This document shows positions 45,600 to 55,733 of a DNA stretch of 64,000 nucleotides, piece after piece. Origin of the DNA: Multifurca ochricompacta (taxonomy: Eukaryota; Basidiomycota; Agaricomycetes; Russulales; Russulaceae); NCBI GenBank assembly GCA_022496185.1, contig WTXG01000169.1:1-64000 (forward strand). The letters run 5' to 3'. Each line of letters starts with the position of its first letter. The first letter of the stretch is position 1. The position numbers were made by a program, and so were the translations under genes. The notes beneath the pieces were generated by a model. It was not told the DNA's origin and did no database searches. It was given only the letters and a program-made list of their open reading frames with translations.

Positions 45600-46133
45600 C
45601 ATACCACTCATGTAAATCTATACCCTGTCACCCTCCAGATTTCCTTAACAATCATGTCAATGTACTCTCTATCAGAAACCAGTGGGTCATTTGGAACAGT
45701 GAAAGTTCCTCTAAACTGTATATTGTGATATGCTCTAAATTGCATTCAAAGGGAGCCAAACAATTTCTCTCCAGTATCAAATATCTGTAGATTATACTGT
45801 TAATCATTATCTATGTCCATAGAAATTAGTGATTACCAGATAATCAATTTTGTCCTTGCTCTTTACAAGATCACCTGTGGCCCAAGGTCTGCTTGAGATT
45901 CTTTCATCTCCTGATGTGTCTTCATCCACCCTCTTGGATTTTTCACCCACTGTGCACCCATTGAACTCCTTTTGCTTCTTTTTCTCACTCTCATGAACTC
46001 TTTGGGCCTTCTTGTTTATCCTATCTTGCTTTTGACAGTGGTCACAAGCCTTGTGCAGTATGTGTAAAGGTACAAGATTTTTACACCATGCCTTGGAACA
46101 TATTTTTGTAGCAGAACAAGTGTTATTGTCCAT
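45600..46133 (-). pseudogene. Broken hypothetical gene, Cys-containing basic protein
   Basis: The frame from 46133 (MDNNTCSATKICSKAWCKN) has paired cysteines (CKN…, KACDHCQKQ) followed by a Lys/Arg/Glu-rich helix-prone stretch, suggesting a small zinc-binding or nucleic-acid-associated region. It ends at 45807. Related coding sense resumes in another frame near 45620-45760 (FRGTFTVPNDPLVSDREYID). I do not recognise the family. Intron or frameshift cannot be told apart. It is divergent from the NLR gene and about 350 bp from its start. Confidence 0.45.
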
Positions 46134-46284
46134 TGAGTGGACAGGAGGAAGGAGGAGGGAGGATGTTATTAGGTTACAGTCATTGTCTACATGTCACATG
46201 ACTTTAATTTGTAATGATATTTCATTGATCAACGATTAACAATAATGTTCCTTTTTAAAATAAATATTATTACAAATCATAGCC

Positions 46285-46344
46285 GTGTGACAATAATACC
46301 ACTTTTAGGATGTCGTGTGATGATATTACCGCTTTAGGGATGTC
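46285..46344 (+). promoter_or_regulatory. Two-copy 30-bp tandem repeat upstream of the NLR gene
   Basis: GTGTGACAATAATACCACTT… (46285-46314) is directly followed by GTGTGATGATATTACCGCTT… (46315-46344). It lies 140-200 bp before the NLR start codon, in the presumed promoter. A regulatory role is inference from position only. Confidence 0.5.
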
Positions 46345-46483
46345 AGTGGTGGGGGAGAGTTGGGTTCGCTCTTGTCACCTCTACATCCCAGCGTCTATCT
46401 TCGTTTTTAGGCGGCTATCTATACATAAACCATCGATAACCATCCGCCGCCTTTTACTCTTCCCCATAACCCAGCCCAGCTTC

Positions 46484-49400
46484 ATGTCTTCAGCTCCTCA
46501 TACACACATTCCCACAACTACCTCCTTTTCTCATTTCAAGCTCATCCTAGATGCCGCCCTGCATCAGTATCTTACAAACACAGGCATAAATCTGTCCGAA
46601 TACCAGCTTTTCAATAAGCTGGAAGGATGCGACACTGCGGACGCCGTGATCGATGTACTTCAAGGAAGTACCTCTCGTTTTAACATGTTTCGGAACGGCA
46701 ATCACAAGATGCGGCTCCTAAGGGGACTTAAACCAACCGTGAATATACTCCTCGCCCTCACGAACTGCGCACCACTCGTAAATGACATTGGTTCGGTGAG
46801 TCCTAATTGGTGTGGCCCATTCGCAATAACCAGCTTACAACATGTTCTTTTTCAGGTGTTTCCACCCGCACAGGCCATATTTTCTGCTATTGATGTCCTT
46901 CTCTCTGTCCGTATCCCCCTCCCTTGCTTCCAACCGGTTATCTCACCTTCATTCCAAGGCATCAAAGAAGATCAGTGATAATTACGATTCTCTACTCAAC
47001 CTCTTTGATTGCATGCAACGGTTTCTCATCCGTATCAAGATTTACACTCCCCGTGAGACACCCTTTACCGAGTCCATGGTTGAGATCCTCGTCAAGACGA
47101 TGGCCGAACTGCTCACCATCCTCGCTCTGGCGACGAAACGGATTCAAAAAGGGCGACTCTGTGAGTGAACTACCGTTTTCATGTTCTCGCGATTAAACGT
47201 TTGGCAGGGGCGTACGGACGGATGCTGATGGGGGATAATGAGGTCCAGGACGCCCTTCAGAGGTTGGACAAATTGACCCGGGAAGAGTCTCTCACCGTAG
47301 CAGCGCACACGTTTGGGAATGTGAACAAGATAATGTGTTCGTCATCCCTTTCGTAGTAACATTATAGACAAGGCAGCTAAGACATTCTTTGTAGATGATC
47401 CGATGAATAAGGACATTCGGACATGGCTGTCACCTCCTGACCCATTTACAAATCACAACATTGCGCGGAAACTTTACCACGAGGGAACTGCCAAGTGGTT
47501 CGTTGAAGGCGAAAGATTCAAGGAATGGAAATCGGAGGGTTCGCTTCTGTGGTTAAATGGGAATGGTAGGGTGACTGCGCTATTTGAGTGCTTCTTGTTT
47601 CTGACGATCTTTTCTTGAAAGCGGGCTCTGGAAAGAGCATCCTTTGGTACGTTTGCCTAACATTATAGGGTATCGCTAGCACTCATCTGAATGGTCAGTT
47701 CCACCATCGTTGAGGATGTCCGGCGTCTATGTTCTGCTGGATCTGCCTGCTTTGGGTACTTTTATTGTGACTTTCGAGACAAGGAAAAGCAAAATATTCG
47801 AGGGCTACTATCTTCTCTCTTGGTACAGCTCTGTTCCCAGTCAGATGTCTACCATGTCATTATCTCTGAATTGTACTCGAAACATGGCAATGGTCGGGAG
47901 CAGCCAGACGAGAAAATTCTTGCAGAAACTTTGAAAGCCATGCTCGTAACACCCGTCCAGGACGCGATTTACATCATTATTGATGCCCTTGACGAATGTC
48001 CCCTCACTGGAATGCCGTCTAAACGCTACGAAGTATTGAAACTTATCAAAGAACTCGTCGATCTCCGCCTCGAAAATTTAAGGATCTGCGTTACTAGCCG
48101 CCCCGAACCAGAAATTCAGTCAGCTTTTACAGAGCTGGCCCATTGTCCTGTATCCCTTCATGCGGAAGGTGGGCAAATGCAGGACATCATCGAATATATC
48201 CACTCGACCATCAACACAGACCTCAAAATGAGGCTGTGGGAGGCGGAGAGAAAGAAGCGCGTGATAGATATGCTCTCGCAAAGGGCAAACGGAGAGTAAG
48301 CTTCAAACCAAAACGAATATTTATTTCGCGATCATTATTGATGTCGTGGTGTAGGTTCAGATGGGTTTTCTGCCAACTGGAGGCACTGCGTCGTTGTCGA
48401 CCAAAGCACTTCCATTCGACGCTCGAATCATTCCCAAAAATACTGGATGAAACATATGAGGCCACGCTACGGAGGATTGGCGAGAAGGACTGGAAATTTG
48501 CTCATCGTCTGTTCCAATGCCTTGCGTTCTCTGCTCGTCCACTCCGAGTCGAGGAGGTTGCGACGATGCTTGAATTCGATTTCGACGCTGGCAATCTGCC
48601 AAAGCATGATGTAACTTGGCGAAACCCGGACTCTGACGGAGCTATACTGTCCACATGCTCCAGCTTGGTTGTCATTGTCAATCACATTGATGACGAAGGA
48701 GAAGAGTGTCGTATTGTACAATTTGCGCACTTCTCTGTGCGGAAATTCCTGATCTCAGACCGGCTGGCGGGATCGACGGAAAGGCGCTACCACGTTCTCC
48801 CCAAAGAATCACATAGAGTGCTTGCGCAGACATGCCTGAGCACGCTGCTCGGATTCGACAAGACTACGGACATCAATACTATCTTGAACTTCCCGTTGTC
48901 TCGATACGCGGCAAGATACTGGGTCGATCACGCGCGATTCGAGGGTGTCTCCCTGGATATTCAAAAAGGAATGGAATTCTTGTTTGACCCAGACAGGACC
49001 CACTTCCAAGTTTGGATTGGAATATATGACTTTGACTTGTCCTGCGAGGAGGGGACAGAGGACACATCGGTACACCCAATATACTACGCGGCCCTCTGCG
49101 GCTTCCCACAGCTGGTAGAATATCTGGGCAGTAAGCAGCCTGGGAGTGTGAATTCTCGAGGTGGCAATTATGATACACCGTTACAAGCGGCATGCGTGAT
49201 AGGCCAAATAGAGATGGTGAAATGGCTGCTAGGCCATGGCGCTGACGTCAATATGAAGGGCGGCAATTTTGGATATGCTCTGCAGGCAGCGGCATACAAT
49301 GGGCATTTGGAGATCGTGAAATGGCTGCTAGACCATGGCGCTGATGTCAACGCGAAGGGCGGCGACTTTGGATATCCTCTGCATGCAGCGGCATTCAGTG

Positions 49401-50347
49401 GACATTTGGAGATCGTGAGATCGCTGCTAGACCATGGTGCTGATGTCAACGAGAGGGGCGGCGACTTTGGTTATCCTCTGCATGCAGCGGTATTCAGTGG
49501 ACATTTGGAGATCGTGAGATCGCTGCTAGACCATGGTGCTGATGTCAACGCGAAGGGCGGCGACTTTGGATATCCTCTGCATGCAGCGGCAGAACGTGGA
49601 CATTTGGAGATTGTGAAATCTCTGCTAGACCATGGCGCTGATGTCAATGCGGAGGGGGGCCGTTATGGATATCCTCTGCATGCAGCGGCATTCATTGGAC
49701 ATTTGGAGATGGCGAAATGGTTGCTAGACCATGGCGCTAATGTCAACGCGGAGGGCGGCCATTATGGATATCCTCTGCACGCAGCAGCATTGGATGGACA
49801 TTCGGAGATCGTGAAATGGCTGCTAGACCATGGCGCTGATGTCAACGCGGAGGGCGGCTATTTTGGATATGCTCTGCACGCAGCGGCATTCAGTGGACAT
49901 TTGGAGATGGCGAAATCGCTGCTAGGCCATGGTGCTGATGTCAACGCGAAGGGCGGCGAATTTGGACATGCTCTGCACGCAGCGGCATTCAATAGACATT
50001 CGGAGATCATGAAATGGCTGCTAGACCATGGCGCTGATGTCAATGCGGAGGGCGGCGCTCCTGGATATAGTCTTCACACAGTGGCATTCAGTGGACATTT
50101 GGAGATGGAGAAATGGCTACTAGACCATGACGCTGATGTCAACGCGGAGGGCAGCCATTATGGATATCCTCTGCACGCAACAACATTAGACGGACATTCG
50201 GAGATCGTGAGATCGCTGCTAGACCATGACACTGATGTCAATGCAACGGGCGGCGATTATGAATATCCTCTGCATGCAGCGACAGAAAGTGGACATTTGG
50301 AGATCGAGAAATGGTTAATCGAGCACGGCGCGAGGGTCAACGTGTAG
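46484..50347 (+). CDS. NLR-type protein: Goodbye-like domain, NACHT, 12 ankyrin repeats
   Basis: This is a signal-transducing STAND ATPase of the fungal NLR class, thought to act in cytosolic non-self recognition. Eight coding exons join 46484-46795, 46856-46906, 46959-47160, 47208-47310, 47357-47565, 47622-47646, 47699-48295 and 48355-50347. Introns are 46-60 bp with GT/AG ends and give an open frame of about 1163 codons. The N-terminus (codons 10-180: LDAALHQYL, LKPTVNILLAL, VFPPAQAIFSAIDVLLS) resembles the fungal STAND Goodbye domain. The NACHT has Walker A GNAGSGKSIL, mostly encoded by the 25-bp exon, and Walker B YIIIDALDEC (47970-47999). A winged-helix-like region follows (RLFQCLAFSARPLRVEEV). 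Residues from 49157 to the stop form twelve 33-residue ankyrin repeats. Intron 4 (47311-47356) is the least certain join. The gene keeps CpGs and has no stop, unlike all its neighbours. Confidence 0.88.
49157..50344 (+). repeat. Twelve 99-bp ankyrin-coding repeats
   Basis: The units follow the consensus (K/E)GG..GYPLHAAAFSGHLE, closing with WLLDHGADVNA. Most of each unit is nearly invariant even at the DNA level (CTAGACCATGGCGCTGATGT recurs). Changes cluster at unit positions 4-5, 14-15, 18 and 20-23. The pattern fits recent amplification with diversifying changes on the exposed face, as described for high-identity repeats of fungal NLRs. Confidence 0.9.
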
Positions 50348-50393
50348 AGCTAGAAGTGGCATCCATTTAAGGTCATTCTAAAATTCAAGGGAA
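50348..50393. other. Short convergent gap
   Basis: Only 46 bp separate the NLR stop from the stop of the minus-strand pseudogene frame, so the two transcripts would overlap at their 3' ends. Confidence 0.5.
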
Positions 50394-51205
50394 CTACTTC
50401 GTATGTATATATCTTTGCAGGATCATTGTTGTAGTGATAGCTCGGGCACTAGCCGTCCCTTCATTCATGGACCAGAGCATATGCTCTTGTTTCCAGACAG
50501 CTTTGTATAATAAAAATAACTGATACCTTTGTTCTGGCCAGAGAATCTGAGAGACCCTGATAGTATTGATTAATGCTCGCATCTTCGGATTACAGTATGT
50601 GTGCTCGGCCAGGCCAATTTCCGGTTCTTTCCGGTTACTGTTATTTGTTCTAGTTTGGTTGTCTCTCTGTTGTCAGAAATAGATCAATATGGCCAGATTG
50701 AATCAATCACTAAGTGTGTGGTACTAACAAGCAAGTTGTGTGTTGTGCAGTAGCATGTGGACTGCATTTCACCTTCCTGTGAATAGTTTGATACCTTACT
50801 TGATTAGACACAATCCTTCTGAATCTTGGTTACTATAAGCACACTCATTTACAGTATTTAAAGAACACTTTTACTGTGCAGTTCACTTCAGTTCTGAACA
50901 TCATAACTGAAGTGAGTATTCTGTTATCTTATCTTTACCTATGTAGCTAACATGCACTAGTTATAAGTACCATTCTAGGTAAAGACTAATTAATATACAG
51001 TTCTGACCATCATAACTGAATTATAACTACCATTCTAGTTTGGATTATCTAACCTCAGGCTGCATTCATAATCTGTTCCTTCACCTTGAACTCACCATGG
51101 ATTTGATCCACTTCATTGACACTGCTCCTTGACCACTTACCACTGGATGCAATTTGTCCAGCACTTTGATGAATCATGTGATGTAAAGTAAACAACAGCA
51201 AATTC
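50394..51205 (-). pseudogene. Broken minus-strand gene, C-terminal piece
   Basis: With solo LTR-B (50671-51071) and one TSD removed, an open frame runs across the junction from QIHGEFKVKEQ to RDNQTRTNNSNRKE. It then continues to MRALINTIRVSQILWPEQRY and ends YIHTK at 50394. The clean reading supports a formerly coding region split by the LTR. The family is not recognised. Its upstream parts lie at 51455-52080 and 62482-62758. Confidence 0.5.
50671..51071 (+). repeat. Solo LTR-B with TSD TCTGT
   Basis: A 401-bp LTR from TGTCAGAAATAG to GGCTGCATTCATAA, with TCTGT at 50666-50670 and 51072-51076. It is similar to 7823-8225 and to the split copy 52081-62481. Confidence 0.9.
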
Positions 51206-51454
51206 TGTTGAACCAAGATAGCAGTTCAGAGGTTCTGGGATAGCAGTTCAACATAATTACAATCACACATAGATAACACAAGTCAAAAACACATTCATTT
51301 AATCTAGTAGCCAGTATAGTACATACAGTAGATCTGCTATAGATAAAGCAGTTGCTATCACATTATTCTGCATCTAAGCCTCTATGTCTAATTAAGGTGA
51401 GATTGCTAGTAGTGATGTAGTATCTAGTACAAGTTGCACTATGCCTGTTCCATT
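51206..51454 (+). repeat. Solo LTR-I, internally shortened
   Basis: It is the inverted counterpart of 21878-22241 but only 249 bp long, missing part of the middle including the minisatellite source segment. The TSD AATTC is at 51201-51205 and 51455-51459. It lies in the broken minus-strand gene. Confidence 0.75.
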
Positions 51455-52080
51455 AATTCAACAACAAAGGGCAATATTATCACATTGGAGCTGTGTATTT
51501 CAGTTTTGGGCATTTGACAGCCAGAAACCATTTTTTTAGTACATAGAATAAGATATACAAGCTGTATTATACATTACATGGAATGTAGAATTAAATCATC
51601 ATAAATCTAAGTTCTTACCTTAGATTTGATATCCCATGGTGTTCCATGAGGTCTGTGCAGCCTCATGATCACCAGCATGGGCCCAGGTATATGGTTGTCA
51701 TGTTCCTGTCTTCTCTAGATGTTGAACATCCTTTGCCAGGCAACTAGCATCAGCTCTGATGTCCTGTGACACCATGCTGTTGATCCAGATTTGATTTTTG
51801 TGCAGGAGTTGCAATCAGATAATCTTGGCTGCCTCAACAAGCTCATCTGCCCATGATGAAAGTGTGTTAATCTTTATTCATAGCTTTGATGAGAATGACT
51901 AGCTGTTCTGATGATTGTTTGAGTAATTGACATACCTCTTCCTCAAGATCACTCTCATCTCCATCATTGAGCAGTCCTTGTACCTCTTCCATGTCAAGTT
52001 TGGCCAACAATGATGATTCTTCAGTACTCATCAACATCACACTCTGCAGCTGCTTGCCTAGCATCCCCTCAAGACCAAAT
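51455..52080 (-). pseudogene. Broken minus-strand gene, middle piece
   Basis: The frame entering at 52080 reads GLEGMLGKQLQSVMLMSTEE, then an acidic/Gln segment to AMNKD at 51867. A one-base shift leads to NTLSSWADELVEAAKII. TGA codons at two presumed Arg sites follow, with AHAGDHEAAQTSWNTMGYQI at about 51630 and a GTAAG that looks like a 5' splice site. The family is unknown. Confidence 0.5.
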
Positions 52081-52327
52081 TGTCAGAAACAGATCAATTG
52101 TCAACTTGGATCAATCACTAAGTGTGTGGTACTGATAAGCAAGTTGTGTGCTGTGCAGCAGCACTCAGACTGCATTTTACTTTCCTGTGAATACCTTGAT
52201 ACCTTAGTTGATTAGATACAATCCTTTATTGTCTTGGTTACTATATGCACACTCATTTACAGTATTTCAGGATGCTTTTAGTGTAGAGTTCACTTCAGTT
52301 TTGACCAACATAACTGAAGTGAGTATA
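52081..52327 (+). repeat. Solo LTR-B, left part (continues at 62325)
   Basis: It starts TGTCAGAAACAG and is cut by chromovirus G5 at GTATA. The right part is 62325-62481. The imperfect TSD is CAAAT (52076-52080) against CAAAC (62482-62486). Confidence 0.85.
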
Positions 52328-52922
52328 TGTTACAAACCCTGCTGCGTTGTCTTGTTTCCTTTTCTTCTTCATGTGACTTGTTGTTTGGTTGTGCTTGCCC
52401 CTTTGTTGACTGTGTTATGACTGGCATTGGGCTTGTTTGTCCCTTATCTATGACTCAACTTCTTGCTTATCTATGACTCATACCTTACATCAGAACTCTT
52501 ACATATTCTCCCACCAGAATCACGACTATACCGGATCCATCTATGTATATTCTCATCTGACCCACTTGACCCCATTCCCCATTTGGATACATTATAACTT
52601 TGTTGATACATTGAGTACAATACTCCAATTCAGACTCCAATTTCTATTACGTATATAAGGCCTGCCTAGATAGCCTGTATGCCTTAGACTCAACTTTTTA
52701 ATTGACTTGGTGCATTACCTTCTGGGTGATCTCTAAGACCTGACTCTTGAATTGTCTCAGTGCTTCTGGCACTCTTCCACTCACCAATACTAAGGGATTA
52801 GCTCCTTGGTGTTGACTTCTCACCCAATCTCCGTGTACTTGAAAGACAGTGCACACTTGACTTCATAGTTTTGCTATGTGACTTATCACACATTGTGACA
52901 AATGCCTGCACCAGGCATTACA
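52328..52922 (+). repeat. 5' LTR-J of chromovirus G5
   Basis: A 595-bp LTR, TGTTACAAACCCTG … CACCAGGCATTACA. The TATA-like gtatataagg is near 52650 and the presumed RNA start AGACTCAACTT at 52686-52696. The element TSD is GTATA at 52323-52327 and 62320-62324. This LTR family differs from LTR-A, although the promoter region and ends are related. Confidence 0.93.
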
Positions 52923-52935
52923 TTAAGTCGAGTCT
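52923..52935 (+). other. Self-complementary primer site of G5
   Basis: Right after the LTR, TT is followed by AAGTCGAGTCT (52925-52935). Its reverse complement AGACTCGACTT occurs exactly in LTR-A about 34 bp after the TATA-like box (26377-26387) and with one CpG change in LTR-J (52686-52696). This matches the 11-nt self-priming of Tf1/sushi elements. No tRNA 3' end match is seen. Confidence 0.75.
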
Positions 52936-52944
52936 CCCCCCACC

Positions 52945-54178
52945 GTGGCTTCATCTAGCCAAAGCCAGACCTTGCACACTGAAGAACTCATCGACTGTCA
53001 AGATGAGGATAACCTTTCACAACAGGTCCTTGGCTCTGCCATCTGGAAAGACTTTGAAACCAAGTTTGGATACTACATCTATCATGACGACCAGTACCAG
53101 CCAGTTGAATACAACGAACAGAAATGAGTCTGGTACCATATCCATTACTCTAGAAGCCATCGTTCCTGGGTTACCACAGGACCTGCCCCACCAGAGTACA
53201 GCTTAGGACCTTGGAGAGAGAATCCTCCAGCTATTGTCACAGATTCAGAGACAGAAGAATACATCGAAGAAAGCAGTGAAGACGCATGAGTCATAGCCCC
53301 TAGTTTTATGGCTCCGACAGTTGCACCCAAGAGTACTATGTCCAGAATATCTGCTTTAGTCTCTCCCCAGATCACACAACAAACCTCAGACACCCCGACC
53401 ATCACTTATCCAACAATGTCGACCATTGCTGCACAATTGCCAGACCCCACTCCAGTTGTCCCCACCCCAAACCTTCCTCCCCCATCAGGACACCTTATGG
53501 GAGTCCTTCCCACCATGTTTACTGGTGATTGATCCCAGAGCAAAAAATTCATGCTCAAGTTCGAGACATTCAAAAATTTCAATCATGATGTCCTGCAAAT
53601 CATAAACCCCTTCCAATGAACCAACCTTTTCCTCTCACTTATCAGAGGGGACTCTGTTGATGATTGGACAATGGAGCAGATTGAATGGCTGAACGATAGG
53701 GTTACAGCCGGAACCAGAACCATGGATGAGGATCTGTGGGATATAGTGGCACAAAGATTTAAAGATGCCTTCATGGATGGGCAGGCCAAGCAGAAGGCTG
53801 CCAGAGAACTAAAGTCCCTGAAAATGGAAAGAGGGGACTTGGATGGCTATGTAGCCAGATTCCGCAATTTGGCCAAGAGAGCAGGGTATGATGTGAATGA
53901 AGAGGCAATGCTTGACCTCTTCTCCCAGGGGTTGCCCAATCCCCTGGTGAAAAACATCATTCAGTTCCATCACCCCAAGTTGTGGAGCCAGTGGACGAGT
54001 GCTGCCAGAACACAGCAGCAGGATTATCTAGACTTCCAAACGCACTTTGGAGTGGATACTAAAAAGGGTAAAACCTGTGATCAGTGGAAGGCAGCATTTG
54101 GGGTGAAACCTACTACCCCCAGAGACCCCAATGCCATGGATACATCAGCAGATCACACCAAAGCCTGTGCAGCCCTCA
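52945..54178 (+). pseudogene. Chromovirus G5 Gag, N-terminal and central part
   Basis: Gag starts MASSSQSQTLHTEELIDC and is the only N-terminus of the family in the window. TGA codons near 53125, 53287 and 53530 interrupt it. From 53671 the capsid region is open (TMEQIEWLNDR, ELKSLKMERGDLDGYVARF, LFSQGLPNPLVKNIIQF) and runs to CAAL. There the 1255-bp hAT-like element is inserted. Without it and one TSD the frame continues in phase to the knuckle at 55475. Confidence 0.85.
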
Positions 54179-54628
54179 TAGGGCCTAGCATGAGTGCACT
54201 TGTGAGTTACCTGGATCCGAACTTGCGGGTATTTAGATTAGATAATCCCATACTTGGATCTGCATGAGTATGTTCCCACGGATCACCTGGAGCCGCGAGT
54301 CCTATACTCGCATGGATCCGAGTACTCGTGGGTATACTCGTAGGTTTACTTGAAAGGTTTGAGGCAGCCAGAGATCTTCATCTTGCATACACAGAAAGAA
54401 TATATATATTACTACAATCCCACAAAATTCCAAGTCAGATCATGCATCTGATCCAAAATAAAACAAGAATCAGTTACAATATCTATAGAAATGTGAAAAA
54501 ATGCGAAAAAACACGAAGTGTGGGGTGTGCCGATCGGACCGTGCATTGCCTTCCTATCTAGGAAGGTAGGCTTAAGAATGCATGCATCGGCACACATCGG
54601 TACAGAGATGCTGGGATCACACCTAATT

Positions 54629-55070
54629 GATAAGATCAAAAATGCATTCACAATTAATTAGATACTTAGGATATACATCTAAGTGATAAGATCAAAAATG
54701 CATTCACAATTAATTAGATACTTAGGATGTACATCTAAGTGATAAGATCAAAAATGCGTTCACAATTAATTAGATACTTAGGATGTACATCTAAGTGATA
54801 AGATCAAAAATGTGTTCACAGTTAATTAGATACTTAGGATGTACATCTAAGTGATAAGATCAAAAATGCGTTCACAACTAATTAGATACTTGGAATGTAC
54901 ATCTGAGTGATAAGATCAAAAATGCATTCACAACTAATTAGATACTTGGGATGTACATCTAAGTGATAAGATCAAAAATGCATTCACAATTAATTAGATA
55001 CTAAAGATATACATCTAAGATAATACAAGTGATAAGATCAAAATGTGTTCACAATTAATTAGATACAAGT
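54629..55070. repeat. 56-bp minisatellite, 7 units plus remnant
   Basis: Units begin GATAAGATCAAAAATGCATT at 54629, 54685, 54741, 54797, 54853, 54909 and 54965. A shortened unit lies at 55031-55070. The unit is the reverse complement of about 22105-22165 in solo LTR-I, so the array arose by tandem amplification of an LTR fragment. Confidence 0.9.
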
Positions 55071-55127
55071 GATAAAATCAATTCTGCATAACCCTATATA
55101 TAATATATTGTGTGTCTTTACTAGTGA

Positions 55128-55204
55128 GGCTGGGTGGCTTAGTGGTTAGAGCACCAGACTGAGCTTGTTCCCAGAGGTCTTAGGTTCAATCCATGTTTCA
55201 GCCA
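55128..55204 (+). tRNA. tRNA-like sequence, probably a SINE head or tRNA pseudogene
   Basis: A 77-nt segment can form an acceptor stem (GGCTGGG with TTCAGCC) and a D arm (GCTT/GAGC). It has an A-box-like TGGCTTAGTGG and a B-box-like GGTTCAATCC. The anticodon and T stems contain mismatches, so no anticodon is assigned. It is clearly related to 63651-63725. It sits inside the composite hAT-like element. Confidence 0.5.
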
Positions 55205-55433
55205 TTTCTGTTCTAGGTTGACAAGCCTAGTAAAAAAATAATTTTATATAATAATATTCCCATGAGTATTCCGCGAGTACCCATGCGGGTACCTGGGGTG
55301 CCAAAATCAATACCCGGATCTGCATGAGTATTTTCCCACGGATCACCCAGATCCGCGAGTATCAATACCCGCGAGTTTTCCCACAGCTCTACTCAAAAAA
55401 CTCGTGAGTTACCCGGACTCATGCTATGCCCTA

Positions 55434-55733
55434 AGCCCTCACTGATGATGAAAAAAGAAATCTCATGAAGGAAGGGTGCTGCTTCCACTGCTGGGTGCAA
55501 GGACACATGTCACGATTTTGCCCAAAGAAAACAGTTCGTGCTGCTGAAGCAACAGTGGCCACTGCTACCACAACACTGCCAATACAAAACCTACCCACCC
55601 CTGTAAAAGAAAACCCAGTGACTGCCCCAAAGACTAAGGAACAGAAGGTGGCAGCAATATGGGACCATATGATGAATGAGGATGAGGCAGTACGTGCTCT
55701 CATCGTTGATAAAGCTTTTGGCCAGAAGGATTT
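55434..55733 (+). pseudogene. Chromovirus G5 Gag nucleocapsid
   Basis: Gag resumes with ALTDDEKRNLMKEG and the knuckle CFHCWVQGHMSRFC (about 55480-55525). A Thr/Ala/Pro-rich linker and KAFGQKDF follow, where gag passes into protease. Confidence 0.85.

Larger units (their letters stand above)
54179..55433. mobile_element. Composite non-autonomous hAT-like element, 1255 bp
   Basis: The TIRs are TAGGGCCTAGCATGAGT at the left and, as reverse complement, TAGGGCATAGCATGAGT at the right. The 8-bp TSD is AGCCCTCA at 54171-54178 and 55434-55441. The arms (54200-54350, 55255-55430) are rich in CGAGTA/GGATCC/GGGTA words in both orientations. Inside are a segment resembling the 5' flank of the resident hAT gene (54360-54480), a seven-unit minisatellite (54629-55020) and a tRNA-like sequence (55128-55204). 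It encodes no protein. Excision in silico restores the G5 gag frame. Confidence 0.87.

Noticed and set aside
46310..46978. An NLR start at the upstream ATG (46310)
   Set aside because: That frame reads through the promoter repeat and lacks family similarity. The ATG at 46484 directly precedes the Goodbye-like region, and the frame past 46795 needs the 60-bp intron.
49168..49449. Minus-strand frames in the ankyrin region (also 49858-50043)
   Set aside because: They are antisense shadows of the 99-bp coding repeat, and repeat periodicity alone keeps them open.
54351..54660. AT-rich inner part of the hAT-like element as a gene
   Set aside because: Only short frames without family similarity, and the sequence resembles the non-coding flank of the hAT gene.
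54629..55070. Regular 56-bp units resembling a CRISPR array
   Set aside because: There are no spacers: the units are contiguous, the unit derives from LTR-I, and the genome is fungal.
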